Shown here: in pieces, positions 43,326 through 52,661 of the stretch | Layout: every line of letters starts with the position of its first letter | Position numbering within the stretch: position 1 is the stretch's first letter | From: Segatella copri | Lineage (GTDB): Bacteria; Bacteroidota; Bacteroidia; Bacteroidales; Bacteroidaceae | Direction: 5' to 3' | DNA length: 64,000 nt | Assembly: GCF_949820605.1 (NCBI RefSeq) | Contig: NZ_CATKVU010000006.1 | Location: forward strand, 124,001-188,000 | Notes under the pieces: model-generated | What the model saw: the letters and a program-made list of their open reading frames with translations, nothing else | Database searches by the model: none | What the model was told of the DNA's origin: nothing | Made by a program: the position numbers and the translations under genes

Positions 43326-45350
43326 ATGAAATATTACAATGACTTTTTTATTACTCCTATTGAGGAGCAACCTATACATGATTTTTGCATTTCTGCCATT
43401 CATATTTTGCCTAAATGCAGTGCTAATTTTAAAAAAGGACTGCGCCAAGAGTATTACTTTCTTAATGACAGGTGTTACCTCGAAAATAAGAAAGTAGTAT
43501 TGAGTGATAGTATGCTGCCACGAGATTTCTATGGTAAACGTATCAATGTACAAGCTATCGTGGGAGTGAATGGAAGCGGAAAGTCTTCCTTGCTCGAAAT
43601 CATCTATCGAGTTATCAACAATCTGGGCTGCTTGTTGAATCGGGGGAAAAGACGTAAGTCATCAGATGCTCTCTATTTCATAAAGGGACTTTATGCTGAA
43701 ATCTATTATGTTATTGATGGAAAATTGGCGAGAATCTCTTGTTTTGATAATGTAGTTGAGTTTCAAGTTGGAAATGGCAAGGTGGTTTCTTTGGTAGCAT
43801 TCGATATGCCTGGTCTGGATGATGAAGTAAAATATGTCTTAATGTCTGATTTTGTGAAATGGGCAAAAGAAAGCCTTTTTTACTCGATAGTTACTAACTA
43901 TAGTTTGCAGGCATTTAATGCGAATGATTTTGTTTGGGAGAAATGTAATAGCTTGGATAAAGATGCTTTTGAAGTAAAGGGGAATAGCTGGATCAATAGT
44001 CTTTTTCACAAGAATGATGGATATATGACTCCGATTGTTTTGAATCCTTATCGTGACAATGGGGTTTTTGACATCAATAAGGAGCATCGTCTGACGATTT
44101 CCAGATTAGCTTCCATTATGATTTATGCTCAAATGCATAATCGGGAATTCATGAAGGAATATAGGCTAAATAGTATTCTCTATACATTTGACAAAGATGG
44201 ATTGGAAGAAAAGTATTTGAAGGATTATGATGTGAAGGAAGAGGTGTTTCATAAGTTTCACTTAAAAACTAATGAGGAGCATGATATAGGCTCTGAAATC
44301 TTATATGCATATGGTTGTGCTGCTCATCTGAATTTGGATGATGTGATGCAACGAACCGCAGCGATATATCTTATATATAAGACGTTTGCAATAGCTAATA
44401 GTTATCCTTCGTATGAAAAGTTTGCTATTTTGGGAGAACTTGATGGGTTTGTGCAAGATGTAACTGAGGAGTCTCGGATTCTTGTTTGGGAATTGGTTAA
44501 GACTATATTGAAGGATAAATCTCATGTTACTTTAAAGATTAGGCAGACTTTGCATTTCATAGATGCTTTGCTTGATGGGCGTGTAAACTCTCAGTGGCTA
44601 AGGTCTGAGTCTATTTCTTATCCAGATTATGTGGTGCCTGTATTTAAAGGGGCGTATCCTCGCAAGATGAGAGACATCCAAGAGTACTTGCCTCCTTCTT
44701 TTTTCAAGACACAAATATTTATGGATAGGGTGGTTAATGGTGAACGTGTGAATAGGTTTGCTATTCCGGTAGAGCAGATGAGCTCTGGAGAGAGACAATA
44801 TCTATATACTTTCAGTACATACATCTATCATATTCTGAATTTGCTTAGCATCCAAGAATCTCATAGGGTAAAGTATAGGCATATTAATCTGATACTTGAT
44901 GAAGTAGAGATGTGTTTCCATCCTGAGTATCAACGTAGGTTCGTGGATGAACTCCTTGGATATATCAAGCGATTGAGCATGAATCGGCATGCTTCTTTTA
45001 ATATTATGATTGCTACTCATTCTCCTTTTATCTTATCAGATATTCCACAGTGTAATATCTTGTATTTGGAAAACGGAATGGTACCTGATACTAGAGATTT
45101 CAAAAATCCATTTGCTGCCAATATCTGTGATATTCTGTATCAGAGCTTTTTCTTGAAAAATGGCTTTACTGGGGAATATGCTCGTAGAAAAGTGACAGAT
45201 ATGATTACTCGTTTACGTCCTAATAGCTATTTTACAGAAAAATGGGAAGAGCAATATTGGAAGTTGATGGAAATCATTGGCGACCCTTTTCTGAAGATGC
45301 AGTTGCAACAATTGTATGATGATAGGAGGAAGAGAAATGAGAAAGATTGA
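43326..45350 (+). CDS. AAA/ABC-type ATPase, Septu PtuA-like
   Basis: The protein of about 674 aa has Walker A GVNGSGKSSLLEII near residue 80, the ABC-like signature EQMSSGERQYLYTF near residue 487, Walker B LILDEVEMCFHPEYQRRF near residue 525 and the ATHSPFILSD switch. Such SMC-type/OLD-like ATPases pair with an HNH protein in Septu defence and in retron-Septu systems. The ATG at 43326 is preferred to the TTG at 43311. It overlaps the HNH gene by 14 bp. Longer than many PtuA proteins, so a related two-gene system remains possible. Confidence 0.8.
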   Translation: MKYYNDFFITPIEEQPIHDFCISAIHILPKCSANFKKGLRQEYYFLNDRCYLENKKVVLSDSMLPRDFYGKRINVQAIVGVNGSGKSSLLEIIYRVINNLGCLLNRGKRRKSSDALYFIKGLYAEIYYVIDGKLARISCFDNVVEFQVGNGKVVSLVAFDMPGLDDEVKYVLMSDFVKWAKESLFYSIVTNYSLQAFNANDFVWEKCNSLDKDAFEVKGNSWINSLFHKNDGYMTPIVLNPYRDNGVFDINKEHRLTISRLASIMIYAQMHNREFMKEYRLNSILYTFDKDGLEEKYLKDYDVKEEVFHKFHLKTNEEHDIGSEILYAYGCAAHLNLDDVMQRTAAIYLIYKTFAIANSYPSYEKFAILGELDGFVQDVTEESRILVWELVKTILKDKSHVTLKIRQTLHFIDALLDGRVNSQWLRSESISYPDYVVPVFKGAYPRKMRDIQEYLPPSFFKTQIFMDRVVNGERVNRFAIPVEQMSSGERQYLYTFSTYIYHILNLLSIQESHRVKYRHINLILDEVEMCFHPEYQRRFVDELLGYIKRLSMNRHASFNIMIATHSPFILSDIPQCNILYLENGMVPDTRDFKNPFAANICDILYQSFFLKNGFTGEYARRKVTDMITRLRPNSYFTEKWEEQYWKLMEIIGDPFLKMQLQQLYDDRRKRNEKD

Positions 45351-46329
45351 GATAGATGATACAATTAGAGGATATGCACAAGATTATGCTTCAAAAGTTA
45401 AGGTAAAGTGCCCAAAAGTTGTGGATGATTTGGAAAAACTTAGGAATTATGTTGCAGCACACAATCCTGGGATAGACAAGACTGCGGTTACTGACTATAT
45501 TGGTTTATTGATAAGTGATTATCCTGCTGTTCTTACTCTTGAACCTAAGGACTGGAATGCTTATATTCAAAAATATGATGTGGTATTGCAACGGGAACCT
45601 ACTATGCTGACAAGAAAGGTGGTCTATGGTGTTAGTGGTAAAGGCAAAGTCCATGAAGCACCATTTTATGAGAGGATTATTTTTTGTTTGCGCTATGAGG
45701 ATGCAAGGTTGATATTGGGTGAAATCCAACAGCAAATGGGATTGAAAACTTGTGTTTACTGCAATGTAATACCCACAATTTCAAATGATGAGCAGGTTTA
45801 TTATCAGATGGATCATTATCAACCACAGAGTAAGTATCCTTTCTTGGGAACGTGTTTCTATAATCTTCAGCCATCTTGTGGCATTTGTAATGGTCATAAG
45901 GGAAAGAAAGATTCTGATTTCGGGCTATATGTCAACGCTGAACAGCATAAGGTGTTGTCTCCTTTCCGTTTTGTCCCTAAGGTAAGTTGCGGAATAGGTC
46001 CTTATCCTACTTGCAGTGAGATATTGTTTAAAGGTAGCGGAAAGCGAGTGACGAAAGAAAGTAAGGATCATGAAAAGATGTTCCATATTGACTCTTTGTA
46101 TGCAGGTCGTATCAATGAAGTTTCTAAACTTTATGAGAATGCTTTTAAAACTAATGATTCGCTAGTGCAAGCTATGGCAGCAAGCTATGGATTTGAAAAT
46201 ACAAAGGCAAATGCAATAGCTTATCTATCAAATCAATTGTCGCTTAATGAGGCTGATATACATAAAGAACCATTGACAAAATTAAGACAAGATACTATCA
46301 AACAAATGAAAGAAGGTGGGGTGATATGA
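45337..46329 (+). CDS. HNH endonuclease, Septu PtuB-like
   Basis: The 330-aa protein has an HNH nuclease with two CxxC knuckles: CVYCNVIP, YYQMDHYQPQSKYPF (catalytic His), then FYNLQPSCGICNGHKGKKD. AGGAGG at 45325-45330 lies 7 bp before the ATG at 45337, deciding the start over ATG 45316. Its N-terminal 130 residues are unassigned. Overlapping the ATPase gene, it would be the DNA-cutting partner, with the ATPase as sensor. No antiphage activity is shown. Confidence 0.8.
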   Translation: MRKIEIDDTIRGYAQDYASKVKVKCPKVVDDLEKLRNYVAAHNPGIDKTAVTDYIGLLISDYPAVLTLEPKDWNAYIQKYDVVLQREPTMLTRKVVYGVSGKGKVHEAPFYERIIFCLRYEDARLILGEIQQQMGLKTCVYCNVIPTISNDEQVYYQMDHYQPQSKYPFLGTCFYNLQPSCGICNGHKGKKDSDFGLYVNAEQHKVLSPFRFVPKVSCGIGPYPTCSEILFKGSGKRVTKESKDHEKMFHIDSLYAGRINEVSKLYENAFKTNDSLVQAMAASYGFENTKANAIAYLSNQLSLNEADIHKEPLTKLRQDTIKQMKEGGVI

Positions 46330-46365
46330 GCGAAGCTCCTATTGTAATACAATATGTTGGTCTTG

Positions 46366-46653
46366 CTAGATTTTCATGATTGCCATCTGAATCTCTTCCC
46401 ATACCTTTTTGTCTAACATAAAATAGGGGATGGCTTCTTGGCTATCCGAAAAATAGAAAAACATATGTTTAATGCCTGGGGCATCGGAATATTCGTAGGC
46501 TTCGATTTTGACAACGTTGATACCTTGCGACTGAAGAGCCACAAGGAGTTGCTGACGTTGCTTTTGTTTAAAAACATTAACAATTTTGGGTAGTAAGGCG
46601 GAATTAGCCTCATTACCAGAGGCAAATTGCTCATTAACACAGTAAATGCTCAC
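46366..46653 (-). CDS. Hypothetical protein or gene fragment, opposed to the WecG remnant
   Basis: The minus-strand frame reads FKQKQRQQLLVALQSQGINVVKIEAYEYSDAP... (shown in part: LLVALQSQGINVVKIEA), then HMFFYFSDSQEAIPYF and ends WEEIQMAIMKI. It looks like genuine protein sequence of unknown family. Its 5' end overlaps the WecG remnant on the other strand; the GTG at 46653 is a possible start but the true N-terminus may be lost. Both genes seem broken at a common junction near 46625. Confidence 0.35.
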   Translation of the reverse strand: MSIYCVNEQFASGNEANSALLPKIVNVFKQKQRQQLLVALQSQGINVVKIEAYEYSDAPGIKHMFFYFSDSQEAIPYFMLDKKVWEEIQMAIMKI

Positions 46654-47271
46654 TCTTTTAACACCGCAAAGAAGGATCAACTTTTTGCTGATGCTCTGAC
46701 TAATGGTGATGTGTTGATTCCGGATGGCGTGAGCATCGTGAAGGCGTGCAAGTGGATTAAGGCTAAGAGTCAGCCGAAGGAAAGAATAGCCGGCTGGGAC
46801 TTATTCTTCTTCGAGATGGACAAGCTGGATAAAAAAGGTGGTACGGTGATGTTTATGGGTAGTTCGCAGAAGGTGCTCGACCTGATTGTGAAGCGTGCTG
46901 TCGTGGATTATCCTCACCTGAAGGTGGTAACTTATTCGCCTCCTTATAAGCCTGAGTTTTCGGATGAGGACAACAAGGCTATCATTGATGCCATCAATGC
47001 TGCCAACCCAGATTTGCTTTGGATTGGTATGACGGCGCCTAAGCAGGAGAAGTGGACGTACTCTCATTGGAATGAGTTGAACATCCATTGTCATGTGGGT
47101 ACCATCGGTGCCGTCTTTGACTTCTTCGCTGGTACCGTGGAGCGTGCACCTATCTGGTGGCAGGAGCATGGCTTGGAATGGCTCTATCGCTTGATCAAAG
47201 AGCCTAAGCGTATGTGGCGCAGATATATCATCGGTAATACTTTGTTCCTCTGGAACATGGTGAAAGAGTAA
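46627..47271 (+). pseudogene. WecG/TagA/CpsF glycosyltransferase lacking its N-terminus
   Basis: From INTVNAHSFNTAKKD to the end the sequence is a typical WecG/TagA protein (DVLIPDGVSIVKACKW, GMTAPKQEKW, GTIGAVFDFFAGTVERAPIWW). The usual first 30 residues before INTVNAH are absent; upstream frames are closed. A TTG at 46627 is the only start in frame, so expression is doubtful. The gene is followed by the NTP_transf_5 gene after 3 bp, the same order as at 34853-36980. Confidence 0.75.
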
Positions 47272-47274
47272 CTT

Positions 47275-48342
47275 GTGAAGAAACAACAAAAGATTTTCTT
47301 TGATTTCTTGCGATTCTGTATTGGCTCTGCCAAGGAGATACCTGATTCCTTGAAGGAAACGGATTGGAAGGAGATATATGCTATTGCCCAAAAGCAATGC
47401 CTGGTGGGTGTTCTCTTTGATGGTATCAAGAAGTTGCCTGCTGAACATGTAGGGATGAAGAAGGAGTTGCTACTCCAATGGATGGCGGAAAGCCAGATGT
47501 TGGAGAAAGCGAATGTTCGGCTGAATGATGCTGCCATCCAGGTTTCTGAGTGGTTCAGGAAGAAGGGATTCAGAACCTGTATTCTGAAAGGACAGGGGAA
47601 TGCATTGATGTATCCGAATCCTTATTCCCGGACTCCTGGTGATATTGATATCTGGGTGGAAGGTGGAGATAAACGAGTTATCTCATTTGTCCGCTCTATC
47701 TCGCCTCATGAAAAGGCGTGCTATCACCACATCGAGTTCCCATCGTATAAGGGTGTGGAGGTTGAAGTGCATTATCGCCCTAGCTTCCTGCTGTGCTTCT
47801 GGCATAACAGAAAGCTTCAGAAATATTATGAGAGTGTGAAGGATGAGCAGTTCTCGCATCGGGTGATGTTGGGAGAGCAAGGTGAGATTGCGATTCCGAC
47901 AGTGGAATTCAATCTCATCTTCCAGTTGACTCATATCTTCTCGCATCTGATGAATGAGGGGATTGGGTTAAGGCAGCTTCTGGATTACTACTTTGTTCTT
48001 TCAATGTTAAGTATTAACTGTGAAATGTTAACTTCCTTGCAGAAGGAATTGAAGGAGTTGGGATTGTGGAATTTTGCCGGGGCTATCATGTATATCATGC
48101 AGGAGGTGTTCGGCATGCATGCCTCTCGTCTTATTGTCCCTCCTAATGAGAAGTATGGTAAGTTTGTGCTGAATGAGGTGCTGGAAGCCGGAAACTTTGG
48201 TAAGCATGATGAAAGGAATCGCTTCGGAAGATCAAAGCTGGGGCATAATCTCCAAAGAGTGTATCGGGATATGAGGCTCGTGACGTATTTTCCTGCTGAG
48301 GCTCTATCCGAGCCTATCTTCAGAGTTTGGCATTTCTTCTAG
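47275..48342 (+). CDS. NTP_transf_5 family nucleotidyltransferase-like protein, uninterrupted copy
   Basis: The 355-aa protein is nearly identical over most of its length to the one at 35724 but lacks the repeat-derived insert. In its place are about 15 residues (SMLSINCEMLTS). It shows TCILKGQGNAL and RTPGDIDIWVEGG. The start is a GTG. The C-terminus ends at HFF, seven residues before that of the other copy. This copy shows the ancestral shape of the family in this genome. The exact substrate is unknown. Confidence 0.85.
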   Translation: MKKQQKIFFDFLRFCIGSAKEIPDSLKETDWKEIYAIAQKQCLVGVLFDGIKKLPAEHVGMKKELLLQWMAESQMLEKANVRLNDAAIQVSEWFRKKGFRTCILKGQGNALMYPNPYSRTPGDIDIWVEGGDKRVISFVRSISPHEKACYHHIEFPSYKGVEVEVHYRPSFLLCFWHNRKLQKYYESVKDEQFSHRVMLGEQGEIAIPTVEFNLIFQLTHIFSHLMNEGIGLRQLLDYYFVLSMLSINCEMLTSLQKELKELGLWNFAGAIMYIMQEVFGMHASRLIVPPNEKYGKFVLNEVLEAGNFGKHDERNRFGRSKLGHNLQRVYRDMRLVTYFPAEALSEPIFRVWHFF

Positions 48343-48362
48343 AGGTTAAGGCACAAATAAAA

Positions 48363-48418
48363 TGAGGGATGCGGGTACAAAGACTAAGTTTGCCTCTTCC
48401 CTACTCATCATGACAATA
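48363..48418 (+). pseudogene. Scar of a second FucP-like transporter gene
   Basis: About 56 bp match the FucP gene at 39284-39339 (TGAGGGATGCGGGTACAAAG and so on, then ATCATGAC), with about seven changes. Only this piece remains. It follows the NTP_transf_5 copy in the same order as in the intact block, so it marks a decayed duplicate. Confidence 0.8.
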
Positions 48419-48528
48419 CCTAACATAATGAAAGTAATCAGAATTTTTGTTTTGATTCTAAGAATCAACCAATATTGATAATAAATGAATAAAAATATAC
48501 AGGCAATATTGAATATGCTAGACAGTAA

Positions 48529-48921
48529 TACTTTTCAACGAGGAGTATTATTGGATATTCTCAAAAGTCTCATGCATATCCAAGAATTATCAGCGCATTG
48601 GAAACAATCCCGTTATTACGTGCTAAGGGAACTAGTGGACAAAATTTAATTACTCAAAGTGTTTGGATGATAGATGAAGAAGTTCATGTATATTCTTTTC
48701 CTTTGTCTTCTCAATATAAGAGAGCTTGTTCGGAAATTAATATGCTAAACTCTGATTGTAAAAAAGTTCTGAAGAATGAATATTCAGAAGACTCTATCGA
48801 ATTCTTCTCATTTATAAGTGATTTGATGGCAAGACCTAACGAATCATGTCTTTATGAAATTACCGCAACCTGTATTGATTTCTCAAATACATATATTAGG
48901 AAATACTCATATGATAACTAA
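48529..48921 (+). pseudogene. Hypothetical protein fragment
   Basis: An open frame from about 48529 reads IIGYSQKSHAYPRII, LETIPLLRAKGT, QSVWMIDEEVHVYSFPLSSQ and ends with an acidic helix and TAA 48919. It has no ATG near its beginning; a TTG at 48598 could start 107 codons. A separate frame from ATG 48485 (MNKNIQAILNMLDSNTF) may be the lost N-terminus, which would imply a frameshift. Family unknown. Confidence 0.4.
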
Positions 48922-49039
48922 AGATTCTTTTGAATGGGTTCTAACAAATGATGGGAAAATGTTTTTGCAGCAAATTGGTCTGCTAGCACCTTCCTTTCAA
49001 AATACCCCTATAGTTATCCGCTCAGAAAGCCTAATGTAG
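48911..49039 (+). CDS. Hypothetical small protein, 42 aa, possibly truncated
   Basis: ATG 48911 overlaps the stop of the preceding frame by 11 bp and encodes 42 residues (MITKDSFEWVLTNDGKMFLQ at the start). The overlap suggests it was once the second gene of a pair. Its short length suggests truncation. No function recognised. Confidence 0.35.
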   Translation: MITKDSFEWVLTNDGKMFLQQIGLLAPSFQNTPIVIRSESLM

Positions 49040-49061
49040 AGTTAAATATATAAAACGAATT

Positions 49062-50302
49062 ATGAACACAAACACTCAAATAGACAAGATAGATAAAGTA
49101 CTCTCGAAAATATCGGGCAAGGAGATGAAAGGCTTTGTTCGTCAGTATGCAGCTACGCATGAGGACTTTGCTACCGCCTTGGTGGAAAAATATTGGAAGC
49201 CGGAGCGTGGTAACTATAAGGAGCAGGTGGAGGCTTGCTTTGCTCATGCTGGTGTGTTGGGCAAACGATTCGGACAACCGCAATTGGACTGGAGGAAGAT
49301 AGAGCAAGACCTGGGGGCAATGATGAGGAAAGCCAAGAGTATGAAGAAGAAAGGTAATCTGATTGATGCTGCCTTGATTGCTGGATATGTGATGACTATA
49401 ACTTGCCGAGAGTTTAAGCACGACCATCTGGCTTATACTCCTGCCAGATATGATGTTTGGGCAGAGGAAAACAAGGTGTTGAAGGACATTGTCACCCAGT
49501 CGGCAGACATGGTGAGGGAGTTGCTGATCAATAGTGATGAGATAGAGGAGGATTCCCGTTTGGGTATGCTTGGGGAGATTGCTGAGCAATGCGAGGAAAT
49601 AGGCGACAACTATTTCATGCGCTTTGAGTGGTTTGTGGATGAGGAGATGCCGTTGCTTTGCGGTGAAGATGAAAAGGCGTATCTGGCTCATATCAGCAAG
49701 CGACTGAAAAACAAGAAAGAGAAATACTTCCACTATCGCTATTACATTCAAAAGGCGGATTACTGGGCAGCCCATGGTAAGCGTGCAAAGGCAGAGAAGC
49801 TGATGTGGGAGAAACGGGATGACGAGAATATCCGTGACCATTATATCGACAGCCTCATTGAATGGGGCGAGTATAAGAAGGCGGTAGAGGTGATAGACGA
49901 TAACAAGGATGACTTTCACTCCTACTCCAAGAAATGGGAGGATAAAGTGGTGAAGGCGAGGATGCTGAAGCCAAGATCCTCATCAAGGAGGAACGGTTGG
50001 ATTTGCTCAAGGATATGTTCGAGCATAAGCATTGGGACCTGTGGGAACTTTATCCGGAATATATCAAGTATGTGCCCAAGCAAGACCATGCCTTTGTGGG
50101 AGAGATACTATTCAAGGACATCAAGAGATTAGCTCTGCTCAAGGAAAAGCCAAAGGAGTTCAACTGGCTGCTGGGACAAATAGAGAGGGTAATGAGGAAA
50201 TCTGCGGTCGTAGATAAGATTATCAAGAATGGTATCAGACAGCTTATTGCGGATTATCCCGACAAATATTATTTCAAGAGTTATCTGGGAAGCATCCTAT
50301 AG
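49062..50302 (+). pseudogene. Helical-repeat hypothetical protein, frameshifted
   Basis: The frame from ATG 49062 gives a helical protein with KISGKEMKGFVRQYAATHED, a TPR-like middle (YYIQKADYWAAHGKRAKAEK) and then changes frame near 49965. The true continuation is in another frame: EAKILIKEERLDLLKDMFEH to YFKSYLGSIL, stop 50300-50302. Together about 413 residues. A single indel near 49965-49975 explains it. The first frame otherwise runs on to 50132 as nonsense. Family not recognised; SWIM-finger-associated helical repeat proteins are a weak possibility. Confidence 0.7.
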
Positions 50303-50328
50303 TAATGTTGATTTTTTAGACTAATATT

Positions 50329-50596
50329 ATGACAAGAGAAGAATTTGCTGAGAGATGGCAGCATCAGCATTATCCAACGATGGATTTACGGGCTGAGGTG
50401 CCATTCTATTACGATATATATCAAAGGATTTGCTCCGTTGCGAAAGATGGAAGCAAGGAAATCAATGAGTTTTATGTCATCCAAAATGCTGAAGCAATTG
50501 AAGTCTTATGGTTGGGAGATTTTCAAAGGTAAATGAGCTTTTGACCTTGATAAAGCCATCAAGGATATTGAGAATCTATTGAAAAAAATCTTTTGA
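50329..50596 (+). pseudogene. Small hypothetical gene, degenerate
   Basis: From ATG 50329 the frame MTREEFAERWQHQHYPTMDL runs 67 codons. A second frame shows LKQLKSYGWEIFKGK, then TGA 50534, and in the same frame FDLDKAIKDIENLLKKIF to TGA 50594. The pieces look like one small protein with a frameshift and an internal stop. It ends exactly at the helicase start, so it was probably the leading gene of that unit. Confidence 0.45.
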
Positions 50597-52159
50597 ATGA
50601 AGAAAATCAAACTTTATGACTACCAGCAGAAGATGCTGGAGGACATCATCAACGTGCTGATCTCTGCTGCTACCAGTACATTCTACAATGAGAATGGTAA
50701 GAAGGAGCGGGTAGGCAGTTCGGTGATGGTGCAGATGCCGACAGGTACGGGAAAGACTTACGTGATGGCGGCTGTGGTGAAATGGTTTCTTGATAACCAT
50801 GACACGGGCGAAGTGTGGATTGTGGCGCACCGGCGTGAACTGGTGGAACAGATGCAACAGACGCTGGACAGATTCTGCCTAGACTATGGGGAGAAGGAAA
50901 TGGAGCTGAAAGCGAAAGTAAGGATAAGGGTGCTCTCCATTCAATGGTTGAACAGACATATCGACGAACTGGAAGGGGCGGAGTGTACGCCAGGACTCAT
51001 CGTAGTGGATGAGGCGCACCACGCTATAGCAACCTCCTATCAGGACCTGTTTGAAAGGAATAGAAAAGCCTTGAAACTCGGTATGACGGCAACTCCATGC
51101 CGCATGAACAAGAAATCCTTCAGCAAGCTGTTCGAGATATTGTTGAAATCTCCATGTACCAACGACTTTATCCTGCGTGGGTATCTGGCACCCTACGACT
51201 ACGTGGTTATCGGCAAGTACTCCAACGATCAGTTGACCGTGAACCAGCTGAAAAGCCGAGGCAGCGATGGCGACTATGCCATCAAGGAGATGGACGAGAA
51301 ACTGAATATTCCGCAGACCATCCAAAGGCTCTACGACAGCGTGAAGAAATATGCTGACGGCAAGAAGGGAATTGTATATGCCATTGACATTGTGCATGCC
51401 CAGGCGATAGCGACATGTTACAATGCGCTCGGATTGAAGAGTGTCGCTCTCGATAGCAAGACTCCAGCCAAGAAACGCAAGGAGATGGTGGAGGCTTTTA
51501 GGCGCAGTGAGATAGACTGTCTGGTGAACGTGAACCTCTTCGATGAGGGGTTTGACTGTCCTGACGTGGAGTTTATCCAGATGGCCCGTCCTACACTGTC
51601 ACTTGCCAAGTATCTGCAGATGGTGGGGCGTGGGTTGCGTATCAACCATGAGAATAAGGATAAGGTGTGCATGATAATCGACAATGTAGGTAACTACCGC
51701 AAGTTCGGTTTGCCTGACAAGCCTCGCAACTGGGAGGGTATGTTTGCAGGGTTGAGGGCTGGCAAGGGTATCATTCCAACCTATGTGAAGAAGATGCAGA
51801 ACATCATTGCTGTGAATGATGAGATGATAACGGTGAAAAAGGCGAATACGGCAAGGAAGAAGATGACCATCCAACAACTTGATGAATATCTGAAGAATGT
51901 AGAGCCTTTCCAACAGGATGGCAGATGGGGGCTGAGGGTGAAGGATGACATCATCGTGAAACCTATCTACACTTATATCTCCAACTTCAGAGGTGATTAT
52001 GCCGAATGCAGAATAGGCATACAGAGATGTTTGTATGGACTATTGGATAGGAGGGGTAATATTATCCTACCTCCGGAATATAAAGACATATATAGATGGA
52101 ATGAACATACGGTTGAAGTAAAAGGTAACGATGGTTACAGCAGGACCATTGAATTGTAA
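50597..52159 (+). CDS. SF2 DEAD/DEAH-type helicase with C-terminal WG repeats
   Basis: The 520-aa protein has the SF2 motifs of the Type III restriction Res/UvrB-like group: Q-type KLYDYQQKML, Walker A MPTGTGKTYV, DEAH (VVDEAHHA), GMTATP, then the second RecA domain with NVNLFDEGFDCP and YLQMVGRGLRI. The last 75 residues are WG-repeat-like units (QDGRWGLRVKDDIIVKP and YGLLDRRGNIILPPEY). A helicase with a WG-repeat tail is unusual and suggests a protein-binding role. No methylase or nuclease partner is adjacent, only degenerate genes. Confidence 0.88.
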   Translation: MKKIKLYDYQQKMLEDIINVLISAATSTFYNENGKKERVGSSVMVQMPTGTGKTYVMAAVVKWFLDNHDTGEVWIVAHRRELVEQMQQTLDRFCLDYGEKEMELKAKVRIRVLSIQWLNRHIDELEGAECTPGLIVVDEAHHAIATSYQDLFERNRKALKLGMTATPCRMNKKSFSKLFEILLKSPCTNDFILRGYLAPYDYVVIGKYSNDQLTVNQLKSRGSDGDYAIKEMDEKLNIPQTIQRLYDSVKKYADGKKGIVYAIDIVHAQAIATCYNALGLKSVALDSKTPAKKRKEMVEAFRRSEIDCLVNVNLFDEGFDCPDVEFIQMARPTLSLAKYLQMVGRGLRINHENKDKVCMIIDNVGNYRKFGLPDKPRNWEGMFAGLRAGKGIIPTYVKKMQNIIAVNDEMITVKKANTARKKMTIQQLDEYLKNVEPFQQDGRWGLRVKDDIIVKPIYTYISNFRGDYAECRIGIQRCLYGLLDRRGNIILPPEYKDIYRWNEHTVEVKGNDGYSRTIEL

Positions 52160-52452
52160 CGGCTAAGAAAAATATAAAGATGGAACGCAAGAAACAGACT
52201 GGACATTTGTCAGTCCTCCCATTTAAAATCCTCTAAATGAGCTAAGAAAGGAATAGCTCCAAAGCGTCCTTTCAAGTAGCCTTTTTGAATGTCCAAATCA
52301 TTTCGTAAACAAAAAAGCAACAAATAGCGTAAAAACAGATGTTACTCCTAAAGGGTTACGGGTTAAAGATCCGTGCCAACAAGTAAGAATATATTGAAAT
52401 CTGATAAACGCTTTGGTCGCTATCGTTAAAATTTAATAATATTAGTTACTTT

Positions 52453-52485
52453 TTTGTGGTTTTTAAGATTTGATTCTTATCTTTG
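52453..52485 (+). promoter_or_regulatory. Predicted promoter
   Basis: TTTG (52453-52456) and TATCTTTG (52478-52485) with 21 bp between match the Bacteroidetes promoter. It could drive the small frame at 52518 or, with a 475-bp leader, the TonB receptor gene at 52961. Confidence 0.5.
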
Positions 52486-52517
52486 CAATCGTTTTCACGC
52501 CTTACCTTAATTGACGA

Positions 52518-52661
52518 ATGCCGAGTGAGAAAGACGGGAAGAACAAGCATATAGGAAATGGCGTTTACAAGCGCACTTGGTTACACACACTTGGATACTA
52601 TAATATCAAAATCAGGATTAGAAATATACAAGGCAGTTATAGACCGCCCAATAGGATATAA
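52518..52661 (+). CDS. Small hypothetical ORF, 47 aa
   Basis: ATG 52518, 33 bp after a good promoter, opens 47 codons beginning MPSEKDGKNKHIGNGVYKRT. The start resembles a mobile-element protein start, but no family is assigned. It may be a remnant. Confidence 0.25.
   Translation: MPSEKDGKNKHIGNGVYKRTWLHTLGYYNIKIRIRNIQGSYRPPNRI

Noticed and set aside
46801..47448. 215-codon open frame on the - strand
   Set aside because: Antisense to the WecG remnant and the NTP_transf_5 start; no recognisable features.
49014..49919. 301-codon open frame on the - strand
   Set aside because: It is antisense to the helical-repeat gene at 49062. The sense frame has far better protein character.
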